Both the position numbers and the translations under genes were made by a program. 64,000 nt of DNA from Agaricus subrufescens (taxonomy: Eukaryota; Basidiomycota; Agaricomycetes; Agaricales; Agaricaceae): NCBI GenBank assembly GCA_029945375.1, contig CM057064.1, forward strand, positions 310,001 through 374,000. Direction: 5' to 3'. A model generated the notes under the pieces. The model did not search any database. It worked only from the letters and a program-made list of their open reading frames with translations, and was not told where the DNA came from. Positions 9,733-20,955 of the stretch are shown here, one piece after another (the first letter of the stretch is position 1; each line of letters starts with the position of its first letter).

Positions 9733-11338
9733 TAATCAGTGGGATTTATTTCAATATTGACCTCATACATGGGATGCCATAACATGTTTCCCTGCCTTTC
9801 AACCCTCAGCAGTGTACATTAAGCCCAAAACAACATGCACAAACCTGTGTTCTCATATCCGCTGATACGGCCTGTGCCGCTTTACACATAGAAAATGTAC
9901 TAGCTAGCATTTACAAGGGTATCACACCCACTAGCTAAGGTGCAGGGTCAGAACATAACCATCTCTCGACACCTCAATAGTATATCCCGCAGTCTAATAA
10001 ACCCACCTTGACTCTTATACGGGAAAACTGTACTGTGCAAGGCAAATATAGTCACTAGCTACCAGGAATGATCTGAGTAGAGGCATTAGACTGGGTAGTG
10101 ACAACTAGTTAGGACGGAATACGACTGTGATGCTCTAGCTACCTAGACAAAAAGTCGGTTTATGCTTAGCTAAACTAAGGATCACTCATCCAGAGATATA
10201 CTTTCCGAAGCAGTTGATCCGCAGGAGACATCAGCCCAGACAGGGAAAGGCTATCATGCAAACTAGCAAGCTGAAATCCCATCAGATTATTGTGGACCTA
10301 CTAGCTAGCCAGACATATCACCGATTAGGATTCTCATCACATATTGATAATGAATCTGAGCAGGTAGAACATTTGGCCAAGTGGCCTTTGACATTCTGAA
10401 CCCTGACAACATACCCATGTGGAGCTCAGGGGTAGCACAATGAAGACTAGCTACCATTGTTAGATGGACAGGGTAAGGTGCTAAGCAATGTCAGACCACG
10501 CCTGCTCCAACCATGATTATTGGCACGGATAAGATCTATCCATACCCTCAGCCCAGTCCATATGATACCCTTAGTAATAGTAGAATTAGTTTGTTAATAT
10601 TTGTACACATAATGTGAATATAAAAACCCTCTAGCTAGCATCAAGAAAGGGAAGCAATCTCCTGCCTGCATCTAGCTTTGAGGATCGTGATTTGTAAAGT
10701 AGTGATCTAATAAGTGAATAACGACTAGCTTGCAAGAGAGCTTCTAGAAAAACTCAGACTAGTTCAGCAGTTCACATCATAGACGTTACCTGTTCAGAGA
10801 ATTCACTAAGTTGCCAGTGATATGATAGTTTAAGAGACTAGCTAGGCTATCATTGCACACTTATATCCAGCAGAGTTGTAAGTCAGTGCTAGCTTGAGTT
10901 GTAATTGCAGAGTTGGTGGTTAACTGGCAAGTTATATCATCACAGCTCTTCATTAAACATCATTGGTGGGACTTACCTTGGCTACAACACAGTAGCTAGA
11001 GTTCGAAGTTCAGGTAGCCCTTTGGCCTGTTCATAGCTAGAACAAGTTTGAGGATTCTTTGATTTGGAATTCCTTCTTTATTAACCTTTTAACTTCAAAA
11101 TAACCTTTTCTCTCGAATATCTCCCCATGAACTTGCATTTACAAGTACTAGTTAGTGAAGTGTGGTGTGGTTTATAAACTAGCTACACCTTTAATGTTTC
11201 ATTTACTGCCTCTACACTGCAGGACAAGGTCAACCGCTTGACATAAATAAAGAACTAATCATAAAGGCCATAGAAAAGAAAGAATGACTATGAAAGGCCA
11301 TCATAATGCTGAATAAAAGAAACTCCTACCCAGCCTCT
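9733..11338 (-). other. Non-coding 3' region of L3, rich in CTAGCTA motifs
   Basis: Apart from the first ~90 bp shared with other LINE tails, no homology or credible reading frame was recognised in this stretch. It is strikingly rich in CTAGCTA/TAGCTAG words. It occupies the place where ORF2 would lie in a full LINE. It could be a long 3' UTR, captured host sequence, or an older insertion; the sequence alone does not decide. Confidence 0.6.
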
Positions 11339-13165
11339 AAACACGAGGGAACTGATGGTGAAGCCAATTCCTATCGAACCTGTGTTTCCAGAATGGACAC
11401 AAAGTGTCCATTGCAGAATGATTTACCTTAGCGCACTTGGAAGTGATGCAGTTGATGCAGTGATGTTGATCAACTTGTTTAGGGTTGACCAACATAGAAT
11501 GGTTGTGTTCAGTATGAGGACCACCGCATAAAGCACAGTGGATGCCTTGTCAGCAACACTGATTAGCATGATGGCCCCATCAATGACAATGTTGGCATTG
11601 GACAGAGCCAGAGTGGGGACATACACCCTGAATGTGGCACAAGGTTCCAGAAATGGAAACCTTCTGGCCAATAAATGTACAGGCATTGATGCCTGTGGTG
11701 GTGTCAGAGATATTGATCCATGCGACGCATGAATCAGAATGAGTGGAAGTCTGCATAATACAAACTTGATGTTGGATGAGTGTCCCTAATCGGGCATGTG
11801 GAGAGGTAGTGATAGCATTGAGGAGACACTTGTGCATGAGATTGACCCAATCATTTTTGGGCATAGATTGGGGAATGGGGACATCCACAACCTTCAAGAA
11901 GGAGGTTGAGTTGGCCGGTGTGGATTGGATTGGCTGAGGGAGGCCTGTAGGGAGGAGACAGCAGATATGTTTGAGCATGAAGGCAGACTTGGGCAGGGTT
12001 GGGACAGTAGTGGTAGCTAAGAATATCTTGCCATTGCTACCCGGTTCAGCATGTGTAATCAGTATCTTGGAAGAACCAAGATCCGATCCAATAAGTTTGT
12101 TTATCTCTGTGATTAGAGATAGGGAGATATCAGATGTGGACTTGTTAGATCCAGCCAGTGGAGTTAGGATGATGCTACAGTGCAAAGCACCATGAACAGT
12201 ATGGCGGGAATTGCGCTTTGACCTAGGCTTTGGCACAATGTGAGAGATGGGGGGAGTGGCCTTAGGGAGAGGGTGTTCCTTGACTTTGGTGACCACTGGT
12301 TCTGCAACGACCTCCATTGCTGGGGGCAGAGCACTTGGTGGGACTGGAGTAGAGAGTGGGGTGGGAGTAGCTGGACCAGATTGTGGCTTCTTCCTAGGGG
12401 GTGAGGCGTTGCCAGGAATAGTGATCTCAAGTTTCTTCTCGGGCGGTTGTGCCCTAAGAATAAGACAATTGATCCCTGCAGACATAGACATGCCGTTAGA
12501 GAGGATCGTGCGCTTGTGCTTGCCAGCCTGGACAGCAACAAGGAGAGAGTTGAGAGCTTCAAAGGCAAAATAGCCCATGAACTCTCTGTCTTTGTAGATC
12601 TCTCTGTTGGTAGAGAGCCAAAGGAGAACCTCAGCAGGGCCAATGGCCGGCTTAGGCTCAGGGACCAGGGTAGGGGCCAGGACTGGGGTGGCAGAGCACA
12701 CTGACTGCTGCTCCATGCCAGATTCTTTGTCCCAATTCTCTGGGGGGCCAGAGGTGGAGGGGGAAGGGAAGAAGGAGGGGCAGCACTGGATGATCCAGAT
12801 GCTGTCTGCTTCACGGGGGGGGAGGGGAATGGTTGGCAAACATTGATTCCCATTGTTTGAGTGATTGCATGGGCATTGGCCCACGTGTGGAGAGCTTTGT
12901 AGTCCACATTGTTGAGATACTCAGCGGACTTGGGATAGATCTTGAGTACATCCTCCTCAGCAAGGTGAGGGGGAGGTTTAGGCTTGGGCATGGCTTGGGG
13001 GATTTCCTGGCCATACTCATATGTGATAGTTGCAGGGTTGGGAGTACCCTTGGGAAGGCGGGGGTTCTTCTTGCGCATTAACTCTTCAGCAGCATCCCAG
13101 ATGGACTGGGGCATGCCAGGAGGCTTGGATGGTCGTTTAGATTGCTTGGGAGGCATATCAGACAA
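11339..13165 (-). pseudogene. LINE ORF1, copy L3
   Basis: Starts MSDMPPKQSKRPSKPPGMP at 13165, followed by a Pro-rich N-terminal region. A frameshift near 12720-12800 moves to the frame that stays open to 11580. The second part contains EFMGYFAFEALNSLL, ...CIMQTSTHSDSCVAWI and FIGQKVSI...CPHSGSVQCQHCH. A TGA at 11580-11582 replaces the CGA of L2. Beyond it come WGHHANQC, HCALCGGPHTEH, HHCINC and CPFWKHRFDRNWLHH, ending ~11341. This is a zinc-knuckle RNA-binding protein of a LINE. The reading frame is not functional as it stands. Confidence 0.82.
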
Positions 13166-13241
13166 TGAATACTACTTCTATGCTACAACCACTGAGACTT
13201 CCAAAAGAGGAAGGTAGTGGTAACAGGTCAAGAAGCGTGGG

Positions 13242-13256
13242 AGAGCCCTCCCAGAC
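13242..13256. repeat. Target-site duplication of LINE L3, right copy
   Basis: AGAGCCCTCCCAGAC matches 9702-9716 exactly. Gag of copia C continues in register after it (LP-DNYSAFSLSLLLMDKL). Confidence 0.95.
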
Positions 13257-15233
13257 AACTATTCTGCCTTCTCCTTGTCTCTTTTGCTTATGGACAAGCT
13301 GGACAAGGCTACCATTCATCAGGCCTTTGTCACAGAGGATATACAATGCCGAAAATGCACTGGGGACGCTTTGGGAAGCTCCCAGGCTCTAGCCACTCAC
13401 TCTGGCTTCAAAAACGCGTCAGTGAGCTGTGATTTCTATGGGAGGCTGGGTCATAAGGTGGAGACGTGTAGGGCATTTGAAAACGTGAGAAAATGCACTC
13501 AGGAGGATGCTCAGAAGCCTACAACTCATGGAAACAAGGCTAACAAGGCTCAGGATGCTTCAAACAATGCCTCAGGCTCTGCAGCAAGCTCCTCTTCAAG
13601 TTCTAGCCCTGAAAAAGTGCAGAGAGTCCGTGAATTTGCTGGAAATGCAAGTGCCTCACATCCCTCCCCTTCCCCTTCGCTTTCTATGCCTCTACAGCTC
13701 AATGCTAACTTCCATTGGCTTGCAGACACTGGGGCCACTTCTTATATGACCCAACATTGTCACTGGTTCAAGAACTACTCCCCCAATCACATTCCCATCC
13801 GATTAGCTGATAATTCCGTGGTATACTCTGCAGGGATAGGTTCTGTGGTGTTTAAACCAGTTGTTAATGGAAAGGAGGCTAGAGCAGTCGAGTTTTCAAG
13901 GGTACTGCATGTTCCTGACCTCAGGAGTAATCTGCTGTTGTGTTTATACCTTGCTCAGCACAAGGGATTCAATATCACCATTTCTGCTTGCTCTATCACT
14001 TTCCAGTGCAAGGGAACAACGCTTTTTACAGCCACTATCCACTCCAACAGCTCTGCTGAGCTAGATGGCTCTACTACTACTTCCGAGGCCGCTCTTTCTG
14101 TTTCTACACTGCCAGCTGACCTCTCCCTGTGGCATCATTGCTTCATTCATCACAATTATGCTGATGTGAAGTCTATGTTGAGTAAGGACCTTGTTACAGG
14201 CTTCAAATTCGATTCTAATGCTCCCCCTGACCCTATATGCAAGCCTTGCCTTGCAGGAAAGATGCATTCTCTTCCATTCCCTCCCTCCCTTAACCATAAT
14301 TGATCCCCTCTTGAGCTGGTGCACTCAGATCTTCATGGACTGCTCCCAGTTGCTTCCCACTCAGGCTACAAGTACTGGATCACGTTTATAGACAACGCGA
14401 CGCGATTCTGAGCTGTACACTTGCTTAAAAGCAAGTCAGAAGCCTTTGAAGCATTCAAAGTCTACAAATCTTGGGCCAAAAATCAACTTGGAGTCAAAAT
14501 TCAGGCTCTACAGGATGATAAAGGTGGTGAATACATGTCTAAGGGCCTTCCTAACGTTCACGGAGCAGTCTGGATCAAAAGGAGGCATTCTACTCGCAAC
14601 AGGCCTCAGCAGAATGGCCTTGTGGAGAGAGCTAATAGGACTATGGGTGAAACAATCACTGCTATGCTCTTGGAATCTCATCTTCCTCCCTCTTTCTGGG
14701 GGGAGTGTATCTCTTCTATGGTCCATGTCTGGAATAGGCTGCCTACTGCATCGCTTTCTGGGACTACACCCTTCCAGGCTTTCTATAAGCAAAAACCTGA
14801 TGTCTCCCACCTCCGAGTATGGGGGTGTACTGCCTATGTGCATGTACAGTGAGATAAGAGGACTTCTCTAGAGCCCCACTTCAAAAACTGCATCTTTATA
14901 GGCTATCCTGCAGGCTACAAAGGCTGGAAGTTCTACAATCCAGTCACTAAGCATTCAGTGATCTTGGAGAGAGGTGATTTTGATGAAAGGTACTTTCCTG
15001 GCACTTCTAGAGCCCAACTTGATGCTATTCCTTCATTTGCTGGCCCTCCCCCCTCCCCTGAGCCTCAGACTGCATTTTGGAGTGCCACCTCTCCTAGATG
15101 AAGGGGGTGATACTAGCCCTCTCCCTGCTCACTTTCAGCCTCCCTGTCCAAGTTCTCCTGCTGTTCCTCTCAAAGAGGAGACTCCTCTGCCTGCTCCTTC
15201 TCCTCCTAGCCCTGCTACTCTGCCCCCACAAGC
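13257..15233 (+). pseudogene. copia C gag (C-terminal), protease and integrase
   Basis: Continuation of copia C after L3. Gag: KLDKATIHQAFVTEDIQ, then the zinc knuckle CDFYGRLGHKVETC, in which the second Cys is replaced by Tyr compared with CNFCRRTGHKVANC in copy B. Protease: ADTGATSYM near 13725. GAG-pre-integrase: LSLWHHCFIHHNYADV, CKPCLAGKMHS. Integrase: VHSDLHGLLP, LQDDKGGEYM and QNGLVERANR, so D, D and E are present. Stops fall at 14301-14303 (TGA), 14409-14411 and 14850-14852 (TGA; CGA in D). The linker before RT ends at 15233, at the poly(T) of L4. RT and RNase H of this copy are not in the window. Confidence 0.88.
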
Positions 15234-15950
15234 TTTTTTTTTTTTTGTAATCAATGGGACCTCCCGGTCGACCTTTATTCACAGTGGCTCTCAAATACAA
15301 ATGGATTGTAAGTACCATACCACTACAAAATGGCTGCCATAATGTGTTGCCTTATAGGGGCCCCCAGACCCATACCTCTTCAGCCTAAGGCTAGGAGGGA
15401 AAGAAATGTATCCTGCGCGACTAGGTCAAGCACTAAAAGAATAATTGCTTTTTTTTTACACCTACATTTTCTATCTTTTCAATTGCAAGGTCACAGTTGG
15501 GCGAGCACAGTGCTCAAGCCCTAGCATAATGGTGGACCCACATACAGTGAGTGAGGGACTATTTCAGCCACATTCCACCCAAGATATGAGCCTGGAAAGC
15601 TGGCATGGTGACCAGCAGTGCACCAATCGGAATTGACGCTGATGATGTAGGCTGCAAAAGGCGTAACCCATGGAGATGCCCTTGGGAGGGTGGTGGATGC
15701 CGCTTTGACAATGAGCAGCAGAACAATGATGCCTGAAGGCGGGAGGAAGGAGTGTTGGGGCAGCTAGGTGCCTGGAGTGAATGTTGGAGGTCAGCCATTG
15801 TGTGGAGTAGCCAAGGCCAGAAAGGGACAGAACAGATATGCTGGGGGAAAAATTGGGCAATCCAAGTGGTGGGCCAGTAGACCCAGAGCATGAGGTCATG
15901 TCACAGAGTAATGCAACCACTTGGTGCCAGCCAAAAATAACTAGCCAATG
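15234..15950 (-). mobile_element. LINE-type retroposon L4, 3' fragment
   Basis: Poly(T) at 15234-15246 is followed by GTAATCAATGGGACC and a diverged version of the 3' tail of L1 and L3 (...GGCTGCCATAATGTGTTGCC). The remaining ~600 bp have no recognisable ORF1. A short minus-strand frame at 15559-15891 shows no domain known to me. The element abuts the LTR of copia D at 15951 and no target duplication was found, so its 5' side was probably removed by a later rearrangement. Confidence 0.7.
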
Positions 15951-16267
15951 TGTTGGAACTAGAACGTAGAGTTTGCAGTGGCAATCCTAATGATGCTAGT
16001 ATTGAGTGGATCAGATAAGAAATGAGCTAGTATTAGCACAGTTAATCTGTGGACAAGTATAAGAAGCTATAACAGCAATACAAAGAGATTGCTCACCTGT
16101 GGACAAGTATAAGAAGCTAAAGACTTCTAAGTTGTCCACAGGCAAGTTCAACATGCGCTGACTAATCTATCATGTGAACAGAAGCGTCTGCTCTACTCTA
16201 AGTTGAGATATACACAAAACAAATTGTCCAGTCACTCTAATAACTGAATGCTTGGGGCATTCTAACA
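15951..16267 (-). repeat. copia D 3' LTR (minus orientation)
   Basis: A 317-bp LTR (TGTTGGAAC...CATTCTAACA on the plus strand), closely matching the copia B LTR. It is followed by the complement of a polypurine tract and the C-terminus of a minus-strand pol. It contains a duplicated internal segment built on GTGGACAAGTATAAGAAGC. Confidence 0.93.
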
Positions 16268-16276
16268 CACCCCCTT
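16268..16276 (-). promoter_or_regulatory. Polypurine tract of copia D
   Basis: On the minus strand AAGGGGGTG lies immediately upstream of the 3' LTR, the primer for plus-strand DNA synthesis. The same motif adjoins the copia B LTR (4504-4512). Confidence 0.85.
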
Positions 16277-16288
16277 GATCCAAGCAGT

Positions 16289-18968
16289 CTAGTGTCCAAG
16301 TCCCAATAGTGGGACAGCAAAATCAATCACCTTTGGTGCTACAGCCTTGGTTAGAATGTCAGCCACTTGCTGATCAGTAGAAACATAGAGGGGATCAATG
16401 ATTCCTTCTTCTACAGCCTCCCAGAGCCAGTAGAACCAAAGATCTAAGTGTTTCATGTGCCTGTGGTGCTCAGGATTCTTTGCCACACTGATTCCAGACT
16501 TGTTATCAACAAATAAAGTCGAAGCAAGTGTCTGGGGGTAGCCAAACTCACTGAGAATGTTCCTAGTCCACTTGATCTCCTTTCCAGCCTCAACAGCAGC
16601 CACACACTCAACCTCAGTGCTTGAGAGTGTCACAAAAGGCTGACGCTTTGAGGACCAGCCCACAGCAGCACCAGAGACAATGGTCACATATCCACCTGTA
16701 GCTTGACCTGTGGCCTTGCAGCTGCTGTGAGAGACATCAGAATAGGTGATAAACAGTTCCCCAGAGTCACCACCTCTGTAGACAAGCTGGTAGTGCAGGG
16801 TGCCCTTCAAATAGCAAAATAAATGCTTCACTGCAAGCCAATGGGCAGGAGCAGGGTTATGATTGAATCTCCCAAGGTAGGAGACAGCATAGGCAATGTC
16901 AGGATGAGTCATGGTGGCAAGATACTGCAGGGCACCTACAGCAGAGAGATAAGGAACTGACTTCATCTCAGCCTGCTCCTTGAGAGAGGGCACAATGTCA
17001 GAGAGCTCAGAACCTGGTGCAAGTGGGGTGGAAAGGGAGTTGGAATCATCCATATGGAATTGTTCTAGCAGCTCCTTGATGTAGTGCTCTTGTGAGAGCA
17101 AAATAGTGCGCTTAGAACGGTCCTGCTTCACCTGAATACCCAGTAGCAGAGTGGTAGACCTGAGATCTTGCAGTTTGAAGTGGCTAGACAGCTCAGAGAC
17201 AGCAGCAGAGACAGCAGCATCGCTTTTAGACACCAGAGTTATATCATCAATGAAGACAGGCACTATGACCTTGATGTCTCCCTTGGAATAAATGTAGATA
17301 GAGTTGTCAGAGTGAAGTCTGGAGTAGCCAATACCCTCTAGGACACTTCTGAGCTTCTTGCTCCATTGCCTGGCAGCCTGCTTAAGGCCATAGAGCAATT
17401 TTCAGAGCCTGAAGACCATATTAGGTCCCCCAGTGTGGTAGTCTTCTGGTTGTCTCATATAGATCTCCTCTTCGAGTTCCCCATAGGTAAAGGCAGAAGA
17501 GATGTCAACAGAGCGCATTTTGAAGCCTTCTCTTGCAGCTAAGGCTACAATGAGGCACAAGGAGGCAGGGCAGAATGTAGGTGCAAAAACCTCAGTGTAG
17601 TCAAAGCCTGGACACTGGGAGAAGCCCTTAGCAACAAGGCAAGCCCGGTAGTGCTCAATTGAGCTGTTGGCATGCCTTTTAACCTTGAATACCCATCCAG
17701 AGTTGACTACCTTCTTTCCAGGAGGCAAATCAACAAGTTCCCAAGTCCTGTTGGCCTCCAGATTGAAAGTCTCGGTGTTACAAGTGTCCTGCCAGTGAGA
17801 GTGGTCAGGAGACTGCATAGCCAGCCTGTAGGAGCAAGGATCCACATTAGAAACTGCTCCAGCAAGCTCTACATCACAGAAGTCACTGTCAACCAAAAAA
17901 ACAGCCTCTTCTTCCAGTTCTGGGTTGTCTCCAGGTAGATCAATGTTTTTGACCCTCCACCACTCACCAGGAGGTCATCTAACTTGATTGGTGTGCCTAG
18001 GGACTCGTGGGGGCTCAGCAGGCACAGGAGCAGTTGGAGGAGTGACAGGGAGTGGTGCAGGAGGTTGTGGAGGTGTTCTAGGTGGAGAGGGAGCGACAGG
18101 AGATGCAGAAGTGATCATAGGAGCTTCATAAGCTTCAGGAGCATTTTGAAGTGCTTTAGGCTCTTCAGAAGGAATAGCACTTGCAGGAGTTGAGCTAGGC
18201 GGTGGAGACGGTGCAGGGAGAGGCCAGATACCACCCCCTTTATCCTGGAGAGGTGGGAAGTTGAAATGCGACGAGGGGAGTGCTGGAGAGGGCTCTGAAG
18301 CAATAGGAGTCTTGGGAGAGCTGGGAGGGCCAGCAAATGATGGAATAGCATTGGGTTGAGCTCTAGAAGTGCCAGGGAAGTACCTTTCATCAAATTCAGC
18401 CCTGTTGGAGATGATCAAATGCTTGGTGACTGGGTTATAGAACTTCCAGCCCTTGTAGCCAGTGGGATAGCCTATGAAAACACATCTCTCATAGTGAGGC
18501 TGAAGAGATTTGCATTTATCTCGCTGTATATGGACATAGGCAGTGCACCCCCATACTTGGAGGTGGGAGACATTGGGTTTTTGCTTATAGAATGCTTGGA
18601 AGGGAGTAGAACCAGAGAGAGACAATGTAGGAAGCCTATTCCACACATGCACCATAGAAGAGATGCATTCACCCCAGAAACTTGGGGGCAATTCTGACTC
18701 AGAGAGCATTGCGGTAATCCTTTCACCCATAGTTCTGTTACCCCTTTCAGCTAGACCATTCTGCTGAGGCCTGTTGCGAGTAGAATGCCTCCTGTTGATG
18801 CCACACTGCTTTGTGAAGGCCAGGAACACTTTAGACATGTATTCACCACCTTTATCATCCTGTAGAGTGCACATTTTCACTCCTAGTTGGTTTTCAGCCC
18901 AAGATTTATAGATTTTGAATGCTTCAAAGGCCTCAGACTTGCTTTTCAGCAGATATACAGCCCAGAAA
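16289..18968 (-). pseudogene. copia D pol: integrase C-terminal half, RT and RNase H
   Basis: The most complete pol of this copia family in the window. Integrase reads from ~18968 (KSKSEAFEAFKIYKSW, LQDDKGGEYM, NGLAERGNR) through the P/A-rich linker. RT follows (VDSDFCDVELAGAV, SGWVFKVKRHAN, VFIDDITLV), then RNase H (STEVECVAAVEAGKEIKW, FVDNKSGISVAKNPEHHRHMKH) to the TAG at 16289-16291. One TGA (17402-17404) falls between MVFRL and KLLYGLKQ, at exactly the same codon as in copy A. A frame change at ~17970 separates the linker from RT. The codon at 18521-18523 is CGA, the intact reference for TGA in A and C. It is truncated at 18968 by a gypsy-type LTR. Confidence 0.92.
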
Positions 18969-18969
18969 C

Positions 18970-19389
18970 TGTTATGACCTTATAGCAATTAGCTCAGGTT
19001 GCAACTTAAGGCAAAGACTTGAGGGCAATAAGGGAATATAGCTAGTTGGTAAAGCATAAGGAAATACAGAGTATAACTATGCTACTTATAGAAGAGTCAA
19101 CTACCTAATAATAGAAAGAGAAGTCAGGCTGAGTAAGAATACCCAAGGTGTCTGACTAATGATGGGAACAGTGCTGAGTAGACATGAGAGACAAGTACAC
19201 AAATGGAGAAGTAGCATATGGTCCTGGGTCAGGGGATTGTAACATCACCCTCCATTCAGGCTTCAAGTGACAAGAAGCATCAATCAGTGAGATCGATGAA
19301 CAATTTGGCTTTCTTGTCTGAGATCATCCACTTATTGGTGGTTTCATTGAAACCAATGAAGCACTAGTAGCTGCCACTTTCATCATTAT
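18970..19389 (-). repeat. Gypsy-type LTR with a stub of internal sequence
   Basis: 18970-19244 has LTR-like termini TGTTATGACC...GATTGTAACA (275 bp). It is followed by TCACCCTCCATTC, whose complement GAATGGAGGGTGA is a good polypurine tract. It is therefore read as a minus-oriented 3' LTR with ~145 bp of internal sequence up to ~19389. The stub has no domain I recognise. It cuts copia D in the integrase. This LTR is unrelated to those of gypsy-1 and gypsy-2. Confidence 0.65.
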
Positions 19390-19779
19390 ATTAATGGTGA
19401 GTATGAAGATCTTTCTCATTATAGCCAGTATTTTGTTGATAAAAGTTAGCCATTGGTAATGAAGCCAAGGGTTCATTTTCAAAACAGAATGGGATCACAC
19501 TATTAACATTTTCAATACTCAATGGCAGATGTATAGTGGACTGCCTAATATTGAGAGCATTTATTAGTACTCCAGTGGCACCTAACAAAACCAATGACCT
19601 AGCATGTTCATTATAAATGGCTATGCATTGAAATGTTGACCATATTTTCAAACCTAACTGGCAGAACTGTATGTCAATGGCAATTATTGAAAGTATATGT
19701 TCATACTACACTGGGAATCAATGAAATAAGCCAATCAGAAGGTTCATTGTAAATGGTTATGTACTGAAAATTTGGGGCA
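19390..19779 (+). repeat. Diverged copies of the ~137-bp KDZ-flanking repeat
   Basis: Two to three units align with the array at 43.5-44.7 kb. The clearest block reads ACTGGCAGAACTGTATGTC, then GGCAATTATTGAAAGTATATG, then TCAATGAAATAAGCCAATCAG, then GTAAATGGTTATGTACTGAAAA. They stop exactly where the palindromic element begins. They could be the end of another KDZ-related element or dispersed satellite. Confidence 0.7.
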
Positions 19780-20149
19780 GGGGACGTTTGCATAACGTAT
19801 GAGGCTCACACGCGGGGTTGCCACAACTGCACACGCGGGGTCGTGTGTCTGTTCTCACGGTTCCCATTTATTGATAGGTAAGGCTGGGGCAGTACTGTCA
19901 TACTACTGGAAGCATACAGGCTGGGTTGAGTAGAGTACTGTGGTACTCCTTGCACAAAGAGTATTATTATACTCTGCTCTTCAGTATCACAGTATCATGC
20001 CTCCCAATGTCACTGGAAACAGAGAATGATTATACTCACAGCTGTGTGTGATTCAAAGTATCATGATACTCCCTGTTGTGAGTGAATGAGAGTATTGTAA
20101 TACTCCCTACTGCTGGTAAATGGGAGTATTATGATACTGCCTACTGTGA

Positions 20150-20955
20150 GATAGTGGGAGTACTGTGATACTCACCACTACAGGTGAGTGTGAGTACCGT
20201 GGTGCTCACTACTACAGGTGAGTGCGAGTACCACGGTACTCACTACTACAGGTGAGTGCGAGTACCACGGTACTCACTACTACAGGTGAGTACCACGGTA
20301 CTCACTACTACAGGTGAGTGCGAGTACCACGGTACTCACTACTACAGGTGAGTGCGAGTACCACGGTACTCACTACTACAGGTGAGTGCGAGTACCACGG
20401 TACTCACTACTACAGGTGAGTGCGAGTACCACGGTACTCACCATTACAGGTGAGTGCGAGTACCACGGCACTCACTACTACAGGTGAGTGCAGTACCACG
20501 GTACTCACTACTACAGAGTGCGAGTACCACGGGTACTCACTACTACAGGGTGAGCAAGTGAAAGTACCACGGCACTCACTACTACAGGTGAGCAGCATCC
20601 ACGGCACTCACTACTACAGGTGAGTGCGAGCACCACGGCACTCACTACTAGGTGAGCAAAGTACCACGGTACTCACTACTACAGGTGAGTGCGAGTACCA
20701 CGGTACTCACTACTACAGGTGAGTGCGAGTACCACGGTACTCACTACTACAGGTGAGTGCGAGTACCACGGTACTCACTACTGGCAGGAGCGCGAAAGCA
20801 CCACCGGGTACTCACTACTACAGGCGAAAAGCAGAAAATTCACGACTCACTACTACAGGTGAGTGCGAGTACCACGGTACTCACTACTACAGGTGAGTGC
20901 GAGTACCACGGTACTCACTACTACAGGTGAGTCCAAGTACCATGGTACTCACCAC
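20150..20955 (+). repeat. 34-bp minisatellite, left arm of palindrome
   Basis: About 22 head-to-tail units of GAGTACCACGGTACTC plus ACTACTACAGGTGAGTGC (34 bp), more degenerate at the edges. Each unit contains a 6-bp-stem inverted repeat GAGTAC-CACG-GTACTC and the consensus splice-donor string CAGGTGAGT. The few unit-length irregularities lie at 20480-20640 and 20785-20850. Confidence 0.93.

Larger units (their letters stand above)
9717..13241 (-). mobile_element. LINE-type retroposon L3, ORF1-only, with long non-coding 3' region
   Basis: A 3.5-kb insertion in copia C gag. The target duplication AGAGCCCTCCCAGAC (9702-9716 and 13242-13256) is perfect at 15 bp. Poly(T) (poly(A) on the minus strand) starts at 9717. 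The adjoining tail GTAATCAGTGGGATTT...TGCCATAACATGTTTCC is related to the L1 and L4 tails over about 90 bp. The 5' end has the shared GAGGAAGGTAGTGGTAACAGGTC block. Only ORF1 is coding; about 1.6 kb between ORF1 and the tail has no RT. Confidence 0.9.

Noticed and set aside
15559..15920. Minus-strand frames in L4 as ORF1 or ORF2 remnants
   Set aside because: No zinc knuckles, RT or endonuclease motifs were seen; overlapping frames of similar length suggest chance openness.
20150..20955. CRISPR-like regular 34-bp repeats
   Set aside because: Units are directly contiguous with no unique spacers, lie in a palindrome, and the genome is eukaryotic. It is a minisatellite.
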